From contig CAYNKA010000014.1 of assembly GCA_964397655.1 (NCBI GenBank), positions 1 to 64,000 on the forward strand: a DNA stretch of 64,000 nt, written 5' to 3'. Every line of letters starts with the position of its first letter. Within the stretch, counting starts at the first letter, position 1. Shown piece after piece: positions 7,490 to 16,361 of this stretch. Position numbers and translations under genes: made by a program. Source of the stretch: CAYNKA01 sp964397655. Its GTDB lineage: Bacteria; Spirochaetota; Spirochaetia; DTKZ01. Under the pieces are notes generated by a model. That model worked only from the letters and a program-made list of their open reading frames with translations, had not been told where the DNA came from and made no database searches.

Positions 7490-7700
7490 AAACCTCTCCT
7501 TTTTTACCTTAAGTAAATAACTATCGAAATTCGTGAAATTAAATGCAATGAAAATTTTCAAAGAAAAAATACAATAAAACGCGTTTTTTTTGAGAATCAC
7601 CGAATCGAAGGGGGCAAGAATTAGATCATTATATGGAAAATCCTATTGCCTTCGGTGATAACCAAGTGTATACTATGAAGTGTATATAGCGGAGGAGGCT

Positions 7701-7943
7701 ATGGAAGTTTCGACAAAGGAACTGAGAATACAGCCTGGAAAAATATTAAACCACGTCGCTAATGGACAAGAAATCACCATCACGTTCCGAGGAAAAGCGC
7801 TTGCTAGAATAATTCCTATCGATAAGAAGGAAAAGGCTGAAGTTGAAAATGAAGAAAGCGTTTTTGGGATGTGGGAAGACCATTCAAAAGATTCAACCGT
7901 TGAAGGAATCGTGCGGGAAATGAGGAAAGGGCGGCGGTTTTGA
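7701..7943 (+). CDS. Antitoxin, Phd/YefM-type
   Basis: An 80-residue protein starting MEVSTKELRIQPGKILNHVA behind GGAGGAGG; the first codon at 7680 is not favoured. The opening STKELR...PGKILNHVANGQEITITFRGKALARIIPI is the Phd/YefM DNA-binding domain. The C-terminal tail (residues 45-80), acidic then basic, would wrap the toxin. The stop overlaps the toxin start by four bases, so the pair is co-translated. It should neutralise the PIN toxin and repress its own promoter; a promoter should lie in the 210 bases before it. Confidence 0.85.
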   Translation: MEVSTKELRIQPGKILNHVANGQEITITFRGKALARIIPIDKKEKAEVENEESVFGMWEDHSKDSTVEGIVREMRKGRRF

Positions 7944-8320
7944 TAATCGATACCGACGTTCTTATTTGGTATTTAAAGGGAAATGAACGCGCCAAAAAGA
8001 TCGTTGAAGAAAATATTCCATTTTCAATCTCGGTAATAACCTATATGGAACTTATTCAAGGGATGAGGAGTAGAGAAGAGTTCAAAAGATTCCAGAAGCA
8101 AGTCCATAAATGGAAAACAAATATCATCCAGTTGGACCAAGAAATATCTTCACGAGCAATGTTCTATGTTCAAGAATATGCCTTAAGCCATTCCATGATG
8201 TTGGCTGATGCGTTAATAGCTGCAACCGTCGTTCAAAATGGCGACAAATTGATGACAGCGAATGATAAACACTATAGGTTCGTCCCAACGCTGGAATGTA
8301 TGAAGTTCAAACCCGAATAA
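7940..8320 (+). CDS. PIN-domain toxin, VapC-type ribonuclease
   Basis: A 126-residue PIN protein with a TTG start overlapping the antitoxin stop. The acidic metal-binding residues are visible: D in IIDTDVLIWYL (residues 4-6), E in YMELIQG (about 37), D in LADALIAATVV (about 94) and D in TANDKHYRF (about 113). These coordinate Mg2+ in VapC toxins, which cleave tRNA or rRNA. Length matches the family (about 130). Found on the low-GC island with its antitoxin directly upstream; such pairs often stabilise mobile DNA. Confidence 0.9.
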   Translation: MIIDTDVLIWYLKGNERAKKIVEENIPFSISVITYMELIQGMRSREEFKRFQKQVHKWKTNIIQLDQEISSRAMFYVQEYALSHSMMLADALIAATVVQNGDKLMTANDKHYRFVPTLECMKFKPE

Positions 8321-8506
8321 AGAGGAATCGTCCGCGAACCCTTCGTTGACAGCAGAAGCAGGCCTGATTAGACTGAAAGCCTGCCGGCGGTTGCCGGCCG
8401 GTCATGGCCCGTGTCTTGAAAGCCCGGGCGGAAAAGCCGTCTGTGCGGCGGAATCGGCAGCAGTTCGGGGCGAAGCCCGTCAGTATGTAATGAAAGCAAG
8501 CAAATC

Positions 8507-8806
8507 ATGAATGAAAAAGAAATCAAGAAGGTTCTTGTTATTCATCCGAACGACAATGTCGGCGTGGCTCTGGTATCTCTCAAAAAAAACGAAGAAATGA
8601 AAAGCCGAACGGGAGCACCGCTGCTGAAAGCAGCGGAAGAAATTCCTTTCGGATTCAAAGTGGCATTGAACCAGATCAAAAAGAACGAGCCTGTGATCAA
8701 ATACGGTGAAGTAATAGGAATCGCTTCAAAAGACATCAATGCGGGAGAAAAAGTACACATACATAACTGCGAAAGCCGAAGAGGCAGAGGCGATATAAAA
8801 CAATGA
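8507..8806 (+). CDS. UxaA-family hydro-lyase, small SAF-domain subunit
   Basis: A 99-residue SAF domain: KVLVIHPNDNVGVALVSLKK, then FGFKVALNQIKKNEPVIKYG, then GIASKDINAGEKVHIHNCES. The HPNDNVGVA and KYGEVIG motifs are those of altronate dehydratase N-termini and of the small subunits of split relatives such as sulfolactate sulfo-lyase or galactarate-type dehydratases. It overlaps the large subunit by four bases, so the two form one enzyme. The substrate cannot be read from sequence. The 186 bases upstream hold no gene; they contain a GC-rich hairpin around 8382-8401. Confidence 0.85.
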   Translation: MNEKEIKKVLVIHPNDNVGVALVSLKKNEEMKSRTGAPLLKAAEEIPFGFKVALNQIKKNEPVIKYGEVIGIASKDINAGEKVHIHNCESRRGRGDIKQ

Positions 8807-9996
8807 ATATTCAGATATCGAATTATAAGGATTTCAAATTCAAAGGATTCAAGAGAAAAGACGGTTCGGTCGGAGTGAGAAACCACATCGTCGCCGTTCC
8901 TGCTTCGGTATGCGCAAGCCCCTTGGTCACCAAGATCGCGAACGCTTCAACGGTAAAAGTCGTCCCGCTCAATCATAAAGAAGGCTGCTGCCAGATAGGA
9001 AAGGATTATGAAAGGACAAAAAGAACTTTGACTGGTTTGGCTGTAAATCCCAATGTAGGCGGAGTAGTCGTGGTCGCATTGGGCTGCGAAGGCGCTCCTT
9101 ATAGGGAAATAGTGAAAGCTGTTGCGGATACCGGTCGTCCTGTCGAGTTGGTTCATATTCAGAACGCGGGCGGTTCAAAAAAAGCGCTGGCGGAAGGATT
9201 GAAAGCGGTTGAAAAGGTGAATGTTCGATTGACCGATGAAACCATCATGGTCGAAGCAGGCCTCTCCGACATCAACTTGGGACTCGAATGCGGCGGCAGC
9301 GACTGGACCTCCGGCATAGCCTCCAATCCGGTCATAGGGTGGGTCACGGAGAAAATTACGGAAGCAGGAGGAACCGTGATTTTATCGGAAACTACCGAAT
9401 TGATAGGAGCCGAACACATACTGGCAAAAAGAATAAAGGACGATGAAATTCGGAAAAAACTCCTCAGGACGGTTTCGAACATCGAAGAAGCGGCAAAAAA
9501 ATCGGGAGTCGACATAAGGGGAACTCAGCCGACGCCGGGAAATATCGAGGGAGGCTTGACTACCATCGAGGAAAAATCTCTCGGCATGGTTCATAAAGCG
9601 GGGAATGCGACGATACAGGACGTCGTGGATTATGCCGAAAAACCGACAAAAAGGGGGCTGATATTCATGGACACGCCCGGGCAGGACGTGGAATCGATGA
9701 CGGGCATGGCGGCAGGCGGAAGCGTGATCATGCTGTTTTCTACCGGAAGGGGCTCACCTGTCGGTTTTCCGATCTCTCCCACGATCAAAATCACAGGCAA
9801 TCCCGACACATTCAGCAGAATGACGGATGATATCGACATCGATGCCGGAACCATCATCAAAGGCGAAGAAAGCATCGATGACGTAGGTTTGAAAACGCTT
9901 CAGGCGATTTGTGACGTTTGTGAAGGAAAAAAAACCAAATCCGAACTCAACGACTATAATGAGATAGGGATTCTCAAATTCGAAATCACCCTTTAG
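8803..9996 (+). CDS. UxaA-family hydro-lyase, large catalytic subunit
   Basis: A 397-residue protein of the D-galactarate/altronate dehydratase C-terminal family. The opening FKGFKRKDGSVGVRNHIVAV is diagnostic; further motifs are the cysteine-bearing NHKEGCCQIG (Fe/S-type ligand region), LGCEG, LGLECGGSD and SPVGFPISPTIKITGNP. With the small subunit it should catalyse dehydration or a related beta-elimination of a sugar acid or hydroxy acid. No transporter, kinase or regulator of a sugar-acid pathway is beside it, so the substrate remains open. Its 3' end overlaps the convergent histidine kinase by 11 bases. Confidence 0.9.
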   Translation: MNIQISNYKDFKFKGFKRKDGSVGVRNHIVAVPASVCASPLVTKIANASTVKVVPLNHKEGCCQIGKDYERTKRTLTGLAVNPNVGGVVVVALGCEGAPYREIVKAVADTGRPVELVHIQNAGGSKKALAEGLKAVEKVNVRLTDETIMVEAGLSDINLGLECGGSDWTSGIASNPVIGWVTEKITEAGGTVILSETTELIGAEHILAKRIKDDEIRKKLLRTVSNIEEAAKKSGVDIRGTQPTPGNIEGGLTTIEEKSLGMVHKAGNATIQDVVDYAEKPTKRGLIFMDTPGQDVESMTGMAAGGSVIMLFSTGRGSPVGFPISPTIKITGNPDTFSRMTDDIDIDAGTIIKGEESIDDVGLKTLQAICDVCEGKKTKSELNDYNEIGILKFEITL

Positions 9997-12139
9997 TCGG
10001 AAATTCGATGACGAATCGGGTTCCTTCGCCTCGCTCGAGACGGATGGTGCCGCCGAGCTGCCGGACCATGGTGCTCACGAGGACGAGACCGAATCCCGTC
10101 GTATGCTCGAAGTCGAGCGATTCCGGAATCCCGACGCCGTCGTCGCCGATCGTGAGTACGATCCGACCCTCCCGTTTCACGGCCGTGAGAAAAATCCTCC
10201 CCTCATCCCTCCCGACGAAGGCGTATTTCCCGGCGTTGGTGACGAGTTCGTTGACGACGATGCCCAGGGTGGAGAGTTCCTTCACGCCGAGACGGAAATC
10301 CTCTACATGGACGACGGGCAGGATCCTTGCGGCCGTGGGAAGAACCCGTACGATTTCCCCGACGAGCGCCGGCAGATAATCATAGACAGACATTTCGGCG
10401 AGGCTCTCGGTTTGGTAGAGCTTGTCGTAGAGGACGCCCATGCTCCGCAACAGGCTCTGGGCGTTTCCCATGGTGGCGACCGCCGCGGGATCCTTCAGCC
10501 TGGCCGCATGGACCGAGAGAAGGCTCAACATCGTATTCATGTTGTTCTTTATCCGGTGATGGACCTCCTTGAGAATGATTTCCTTTTCCCGCAGCAGCTT
10601 GACGACTTTGTCTTCCGCCCGTTTCCGTTCGGTGTGATTCAGGACGAAGCACGTAAGGCCGATCACCCCGCCCGAGGGGCCGACGAGCGGCGAATAGTAA
10701 TCCAGCCAGCAGAGCCGGGAAAGACTCTCGTCGCCGTACTCCTCCATGAGCATGAAATGCTCTCCTCCCAGCGCACGGTCGAAATTCGACTTCGCTGAGG
10801 CCCTGTCTTCGTCTTTATTTATGATGTCGAGCATGCTCATCCCGATTTCGATGTCGCGGCCCCAGATCCTTCGGATCACCGTCTTGTGGAGGGAGTTGAA
10901 GGCGATGTACCTGTAATTCTTGTCCAGGGCGAAGACGATCACCTCCGGCGAGCTGTCGAGAACAGTGGTCATAAGTCTGCCAGTTTCCGCGAGGGCTGTC
11001 TCGATTCGCTTCCGATCCGTGACGTCCTGCGTGATTCCGACCCTGGATACGATCTTTCCTTCCCGGCATTCCGCATTCCCGATGACGCGAAGCCATTTTC
11101 GGTTGCCCTTGGCAGTGACGATCTCCGCTTCCAGGTCGAAGCCCTCGCCCGTCTCGTTGGTGCGCCGTATCGCGGCCGCCATCGACTCCCGGTAAGGACT
11201 CGGATAAAACCTGATGGCCTGATCGAACGTAGGAACGAAATCAGAATCCACCTCGAAAATCGAAAAAAGCTCGTCCGTCCACTGTGTCGCGCCGGTCTCG
11301 ATATCGACCTTCCATCCCCCGATCTTGGCTATCCGTCCCATATCGGCGAGCAGGTTCCGGCTTTTCAGGATGTCGATCTCGAGTTTCTTTTTTTCGGTAA
11401 TGTCGGAAATCAGGCCGTATGAACGGCGGATGTTCGAGCCGGAATCGTACTCCGCCCAGGCCATCACGAAAAAATGGAGCTGTTCTCCGTTCTTTCTTAC
11501 GAGCCGCGTTTCGAATTCCGTCCTGCCCTCGTTATTGAAGGATGCGAAGATTGTACGGAAATCATCGAGATCCTCGGGAGCGACGAAATCGCCGAACCAC
11601 CGTCCGACGGCCTCCTCTCTTCGATAGCCCAAGGCGTCCAGCCAGGTCTGGTTCACCTCCAGCAATCTACCCTCGGCGTCCAGCGACTGATATCCGAGCG
11701 GGGCTTGCTTGAACATACCTAGAAAACGCCTTTCGCGCTCCGCGCTTTCCTCCCTGGCACGGAAGAGCTCGAACGCCATCTCGATGCCGGATCCGAGAAC
11801 GTAATTCCCCGCGTCTTTCAGGAGGTAGCCGTATCTTGCGATTCCCTTGATCTTGTCGACGTACGCCTCCTCGGTGTGAGAGGTCAGAAAGACGATGGGA
11901 AGATCCCTCTGTTCGAGGATCCGCCGGGCGGCATCGGCTCCGTCGAGCCCCTCGCCGAGGTCGATGTCCATGAGGACGAGATCCACCTTCCGATCTTCGG
12001 TCGCTTTTCGGATCGCCTCCCCGGCCGAATCCGCAGTCACGACTTCGTAGCCGAACCCCTCGACGGTCCTGGCTTCGGACAAGGCGATGATGGCTTCGTC
12101 TTCGACGAGAAGAATGACTTTTCGATTCGTTCCTTCCAC
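9986..12139 (-). CDS. Receiver-PAS-PAS-PAS histidine kinase (HisKA_2 type)
   Basis: A 717-residue soluble hybrid sensor kinase. Residues 1-125 are a receiver domain with acidic pocket (VEDE), phosphorylatable Asp58 in LVLMDIDLG and Lys near LKDAG. Three PAS domains follow at about 140-255, 275-380 and 390-500, the second with a PAC-type WLRVIGNAECREGKI segment. The HisKA_2 phosphoacceptor is HHRIKNNM (about 527), and the C-terminal ATPase shows VVNELVTNAGKYAF, GDDGVGIP and GFGLVLVSTMV. No membrane segment, so it senses a cytosolic signal. Start is GTG with only a weak site; no partner regulator is adjacent. Confidence 0.88.
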   Translation of the reverse strand: MEGTNRKVILLVEDEAIIALSEARTVEGFGYEVVTADSAGEAIRKATEDRKVDLVLMDIDLGEGLDGADAARRILEQRDLPIVFLTSHTEEAYVDKIKGIARYGYLLKDAGNYVLGSGIEMAFELFRAREESAERERRFLGMFKQAPLGYQSLDAEGRLLEVNQTWLDALGYRREEAVGRWFGDFVAPEDLDDFRTIFASFNNEGRTEFETRLVRKNGEQLHFFVMAWAEYDSGSNIRRSYGLISDITEKKKLEIDILKSRNLLADMGRIAKIGGWKVDIETGATQWTDELFSIFEVDSDFVPTFDQAIRFYPSPYRESMAAAIRRTNETGEGFDLEAEIVTAKGNRKWLRVIGNAECREGKIVSRVGITQDVTDRKRIETALAETGRLMTTVLDSSPEVIVFALDKNYRYIAFNSLHKTVIRRIWGRDIEIGMSMLDIINKDEDRASAKSNFDRALGGEHFMLMEEYGDESLSRLCWLDYYSPLVGPSGGVIGLTCFVLNHTERKRAEDKVVKLLREKEIILKEVHHRIKNNMNTMLSLLSVHAARLKDPAAVATMGNAQSLLRSMGVLYDKLYQTESLAEMSVYDYLPALVGEIVRVLPTAARILPVVHVEDFRLGVKELSTLGIVVNELVTNAGKYAFVGRDEGRIFLTAVKREGRIVLTIGDDGVGIPESLDFEHTTGFGLVLVSTMVRQLGGTIRLERGEGTRFVIEFPTKG

Positions 12140-12247
12140 GACCGTTTCTCTAAAAGGAGACTAACTACTATATTATTAAAAATAATCAATATATCAAGCG
12201 TCAGATGAGTCTTTTCCGAAAAATCACCCGTCGATCGGGAAGGCGAA

Positions 12248-12273
12248 TGAAGAAACCCGGAGCAAGAGCCGGG
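12248..12273 (-). terminator. Terminator after thyX
   Basis: On the minus strand CCCGG-CTCTTGCT-CCGGG followed by TTTCTT, 22 bases past the thyX stop. Confidence 0.55.
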
Positions 12274-12294
12274 GCTTGGGCCCCAGCCTGCCGA

Positions 12295-13140
12295 TCAATG
12301 CTGCCGGCCGGTCTCCATTTTTTCGAGAAAGCGTTCGAGGTCCTTGCCCGAAAGACCCGCCTCGTCCGGGCTTTTCCCCGCGAGCATCGACTTGAGCGCG
12401 GCGAATTCTTTCCGCGAAAAGGAAACGGAGCGGAGGTCGTGCTCCTCGAACGCCTCGGTCGCCAGGGGACATACGATCTTCACGATGTCGAACATGACCC
12501 CGGCGTAGAGACGAATCTCCTTCTGGGCGTGTGCGTCCATCCGGAGCTTGAGGAAGTGGAAGAGGTTGTGCAGGTCGATCTGCCAATACCATTCGGTGTA
12601 GAGGCTCAAGGGGAGGTTGATCCTCGCGAGTTCCCGCGCGATGCCGTCCGCGATGAGTCTTTCATAGTCTCCGTAGGACCGTTTCTGTTCGGCTTCGAGG
12701 AGAGAGAGGACCTTCTCCCTGAGCTCGAGGGGAACCGCCTCGACCGCCCGACCCTGCTTGTTGTCCGAACTCTGAAACGCTACATCGCCGTCTGCGGGAA
12801 GGTAGAACTCGTCCTTGAGCACGCTGTACCGGCCGGAGATTTCGTTGAGCCGTGCGGTCCTGTGCCTGATCCACTGCCGGGCGACGAAGATGGGCAGTTT
12901 GACGTGGAAGGTGAACTGGACCTGCTCGAAGGGGGAGGTGTGCTGGTTGCGGAGAAGGTACTGGATGAGGCCGCGGTCCTCGCGGAAACTCTTGGTCCCC
13001 TTGCCGTAGGAAACCCGGGCGGCCTGGACGATCCTCTCGTCGCCGCCCATGTAGTCGACGAGCCGGACGAAGCCCTTGTTCAGTACCGGATATTCCTTGT
13101 CGAGAATCGCTTCGGCTTCAGCCACCACGCAGTGCGCCAT
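12295..13140 (-). CDS. thyX: Flavin-dependent thymidylate synthase ThyX
   Basis: A 281-residue ThyX. The family signature RHR-(x7)-S is seen in RHRTARLNEISGRYS (about residues 95-109), with further conserved HTSPFEQVQFTF and QIDLHNLFHFLKLRMD. It methylates dUMP to dTMP using FAD, NADPH and methylenetetrahydrofolate, replacing ThyA. Length is slightly above the usual 220-250. GGAGGGG precedes the ATG at 13140. Transcribed alone, with its own terminator. Confidence 0.95.
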   Translation of the reverse strand: MAHCVVAEAEAILDKEYPVLNKGFVRLVDYMGGDERIVQAARVSYGKGTKSFREDRGLIQYLLRNQHTSPFEQVQFTFHVKLPIFVARQWIRHRTARLNEISGRYSVLKDEFYLPADGDVAFQSSDNKQGRAVEAVPLELREKVLSLLEAEQKRSYGDYERLIADGIARELARINLPLSLYTEWYWQIDLHNLFHFLKLRMDAHAQKEIRLYAGVMFDIVKIVCPLATEAFEEHDLRSVSFSRKEFAALKSMLAGKSPDEAGLSGKDLERFLEKMETGRQH

Positions 13141-13330
13141 CTGGTTCCCCTCCGGCAGTCATCGTAACGGAATCTCCCCGGCACATCAACTGGTCGCGCT
13201 GCGAAGAAAACGTGCGGCAAATTCCCACGGTTCGGGACTAAAGCTACATCAACTCTCGCCGCCTCTCTTGAGACGGCGAGAATTGAAGCGTCCCTTTGCA
13301 AGGCCGCCCTGTTTCCGCTATAGTGGGGCC

Positions 13331-14509
13331 ATGACCCGCACGGGAATCATCGCCTTCCTGCTGCCCGCGTTGTGCCTCGCGGCGGCGCCGGCGGTTCGGG
13401 CCGAAAAGCCCGGGCCGGTCCGCGTCTATTCGAAGACCGCGGAAACGGGAAAATACGAGTTCTTCGCGGACAACGACCTCATCGTCCCCGTGTGGATTTC
13501 CGTGGAATTCCCCACTCTCGTGAACCTGAAGTCCTCCGAAAAGCTGCCCTTTCGGACCCTCGTCCCGGCGGAAACCTCGGGCAAGACGCTCTTCTCCCTC
13601 GAGGCGGTGACGGAAACCCAGAGGCGAAGCTACCGGATGACGGTCACCTACGCGAAGGGCGACCCGGCGGCGACGAAGCAGGATCCCGGCTTTCTCTACG
13701 TCTTTCCCTTCGAACACGGGACCAAGCACCAGCTCACCCAGGGCTACGACGGCACTTTCACGCATTCGGGGGAAAACCGATACGCCCTGGATTTCGACCT
13801 CGACACGGGAACGCCGGTCGTCGCTGCGCGGCGCGGCCTCGTGGCGGACGTGAAGCAGGACTCGAATCTCGGAGGCCCGTCCACGTCCTATGCCCAGGAC
13901 GCCAACTACATTCTCGTCTGGCACGAGGACGGAACTTTCGGCAACTACGTGCATCTGAAAAGAGGCGGATCGCTCGTGAAGATCGGCGACCGCGTGGAGG
14001 CGGGCCAGCGCATCGGCTACAGCGGGAACACGGGGGTTTCCTCGGGTCCCCACCTGCATTTCGACGTCAGGGTCCCGACCCTGGACGGCAGGATGCAGTC
14101 CGTACCGATCCGCTTCCTCGGACCGGACGGCGCCGCCCTTGAGCCGACCGAAGGGAAATACTACTACTCCTTCCACCCAGGCAAGGCGCCGTTCCCGATC
14201 GTATTCGGCGAAGACCTCACGAACGAGGATTTCAAGGACTACGGCAAGTCCTCGCAGGTCAGGGACAAAATCGACCTCCGCTTCGACAGGATCGACTCCA
14301 CCTACATCGTCTATATTTCCAACGGCTTCGCCGAGCCCTACGAGGTCACCGTGGACTTCGCGCTGAAGCGCCTCGTCCCGAGCAGAAAGGAGCCGCTCAC
14401 CGTCTCGATCCCCGCCCGCACGGAGCAATTCCTCCTGCTCCTCAAGGCCGAGCCCAAGGCGACGAGCTGGGAGTACGGCTACAGTATCCGCTACCGCCCC
14501 ATCAGGTGA
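13331..14509 (+). CDS. Secreted M23-family peptidase (LytM-like)
   Basis: Starts MTRTGIIAFLLPALCLAAAP with a Sec signal peptide cleaved near VRAE (residues 1-23). An N-terminal beta-rich part (25-140) precedes the M23 core: first zinc ligands in THSGENRYALDFD (about 150-162) and the final pair in GPHLHFDV (about 240), with the glycine-rich GYSGNTGVSSG before it. These peptidases cut peptidoglycan cross-links outside the membrane, during growth or division. A C-terminal extension of about 140 residues is of unknown use. Only a weak site precedes the ATG at 13331, but the signal peptide supports this start. Convergent with the EAL gene. Confidence 0.85.
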   Translation: MTRTGIIAFLLPALCLAAAPAVRAEKPGPVRVYSKTAETGKYEFFADNDLIVPVWISVEFPTLVNLKSSEKLPFRTLVPAETSGKTLFSLEAVTETQRRSYRMTVTYAKGDPAATKQDPGFLYVFPFEHGTKHQLTQGYDGTFTHSGENRYALDFDLDTGTPVVAARRGLVADVKQDSNLGGPSTSYAQDANYILVWHEDGTFGNYVHLKRGGSLVKIGDRVEAGQRIGYSGNTGVSSGPHLHFDVRVPTLDGRMQSVPIRFLGPDGAALEPTEGKYYYSFHPGKAPFPIVFGEDLTNEDFKDYGKSSQVRDKIDLRFDRIDSTYIVYISNGFAEPYEVTVDFALKRLVPSRKEPLTVSIPARTEQFLLLLKAEPKATSWEYGYSIRYRPIR

Positions 14510-14516
14510 CCGACTG

Positions 14517-16304
14517 TCATGGATCGGGCAAGATCGGCGCCTTCGGCCCGTATCGCAGAACCGCGATCCTTGTCGGGCTCTCCTTCGCCTTCCTCTTCAA
14601 CTCCGCGATGGCCATGCTGAACTCCTCGATCATCGGTCTCGTCCCGTCTCGGGAGAAATGTATAAGGGCCGAACTCACGCAGAGTAGGGGGTATTTCTTC
14701 TTCCTTCCATCCCTCGACTTGCTCAAGATAAAACCGGCCTTCCTGTCTTCCTCGCCGTAGAACGCACGAACATCGTCCGTGAATCGGCGGACGATCTCCA
14801 AAGCATGCTCCTCGACGCTCCCGATATCCACCGAAGGGCCGGTGATCCCGGCGAAAAAATCATCTCCTCCGACATGACCCACGAACCATCCGTTCTTTCT
14901 ACCTTCCTCGCGAATCAGATCGGCGAAGAGGAGAATGACGCGATCACCTTGACGGAAGCCGTAGAGGTCGTTGAAAGGCTTGAAATGATCGAAATCAAAA
15001 TAGAGAAAAGCCGTTTCCCCTTCCCTGGAATCCAACCTGTCGGCGATGAAGCCGTTGATGAGGTTGTTCCCCGGCAGCTTCGAGAGAGGGTTCTGGTCCC
15101 TGGCGTCCGCCAACGCCTTGTCGTTCAGCATCTGTATCAGAGAACGTGAATCGAGGACTCCGTGATACTTCCCGTTCACGGTTACGAGAACGACCTCTGT
15201 TTCCTTGTTCACCGCATAGAGTTCGATTATCTTCTCCACCCTCGTATGAATCTCGGCGATCGGGGCCTTGAAGAGGAAGGGATGGAGGTTGCCGCCGTAC
15301 GCTTCGTTCTTGAGCAGAGAGATTCCGAAGGGGGAATACACGTAATGCTTGAGGTCCTTCTCCCTCACGACGCCCAAAGGTTCTCTGTTCTCGTTGATCA
15401 CCGGGATGTACGAGAGGTTGCTGTCGCTCCGAAACCGCTCGAGCACGCTGACAATGGGATCATCGATGCCGGCGGCATTCGGCGTCTCGAGCTGCCGGTA
15501 GATGATTTCCCGATTCGTCTCACGGTTCCGCTTGTCCTTGCCGCTCAATGATTCCACGATCGGATACTTGAGCTTCAGCTCCTCGACGGCGAGCACCGGT
15601 TTCTGAACGAGATGCCCCTGGGCGAAATCGCAGCCTATCTCCCGGCACAGGAAAAACTCCGATTCCGTCTCCACGCCCTCCGCGATGACGATGATCCCCA
15701 TAATGTGCGCCATATTCACGATGTTCGCCACGAAAAGCTTCTTCTTCGAATCCCTCTCGATGCCCTCGATGAAAAAGCGATCGATCTTCACCATATCCGG
15801 CTGGGAATGGTAAAGGAGCTGAAGCCCCGAATAACCGGATCCGAAATCGTCGACGGCGATCCTGAAGTGCTGCTGCTTGTAGGCGTCGAGGGCCGCCGCG
15901 GGACCGTCGAAGCATGCGATCTCGTGGCGTTCGGATATTTCGAAACAGAGGGTGCTCGGCGGCAGGCGACGCTCCTCCATGAGGCGGATCGTGTTTCCCG
16001 AGGAATAATCTTCCATCATGAGAACTCGATTGTCGAGATTGTAGAACAGCTTCGCGACGCCTCGCAGTCCCGAGCTTATGAATTTGTCCAGGGCCGCCTT
16101 TCTCAACCTGAGATCGACAGCGTACAGATACCGTTCCGCGAACGCGCGGTCGAAGACCGCCTGAATCGAGGGGAAGCCAGCCTCGTCCCACCCTCGCAGA
16201 AGAGCCTCCACCCCGAACACGCGGCCGGTATGAATGTTAACGATCGGTTGAAATGCGAAATCGATGCGGGATAGTATCATTTCCCAATCGCCGGAAATTT
16301 CCAT
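14517..16304 (-). CDS. EAL-CBS-GGDEF cyclic-di-GMP protein
   Basis: A 595-residue soluble protein with unusual order. An N-terminal EAL domain (about 1-250) keeps FGVEALLRG, FEISERHE, AVDDFGSGYSG and AEGVETE, so phosphodiesterase activity is likely. A CBS pair (about 275-405) could bind adenine nucleotides. The C-terminal GGDEF domain (about 420-575) has GGDDF, a tolerated variant of the active site. A bifunctional or allosterically regulated enzyme is likely. AGGAG precedes the ATG. It lies 57 bases after the MATE gene on the same strand and may be the last gene of the polyphosphate/c-di-GMP block. Confidence 0.88.
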   Translation of the reverse strand: MEISGDWEMILSRIDFAFQPIVNIHTGRVFGVEALLRGWDEAGFPSIQAVFDRAFAERYLYAVDLRLRKAALDKFISSGLRGVAKLFYNLDNRVLMMEDYSSGNTIRLMEERRLPPSTLCFEISERHEIACFDGPAAALDAYKQQHFRIAVDDFGSGYSGLQLLYHSQPDMVKIDRFFIEGIERDSKKKLFVANIVNMAHIMGIIVIAEGVETESEFFLCREIGCDFAQGHLVQKPVLAVEELKLKYPIVESLSGKDKRNRETNREIIYRQLETPNAAGIDDPIVSVLERFRSDSNLSYIPVINENREPLGVVREKDLKHYVYSPFGISLLKNEAYGGNLHPFLFKAPIAEIHTRVEKIIELYAVNKETEVVLVTVNGKYHGVLDSRSLIQMLNDKALADARDQNPLSKLPGNNLINGFIADRLDSREGETAFLYFDFDHFKPFNDLYGFRQGDRVILLFADLIREEGRKNGWFVGHVGGDDFFAGITGPSVDIGSVEEHALEIVRRFTDDVRAFYGEEDRKAGFILSKSRDGRKKKYPLLCVSSALIHFSRDGTRPMIEEFSMAIAELKRKAKESPTRIAVLRYGPKAPILPDP

Positions 16305-16361
16305 GCCGTTTTCTCCTGCGAAAGAATACCTGCGGCACGATCGAGTTTGATGAGAAAAAGA

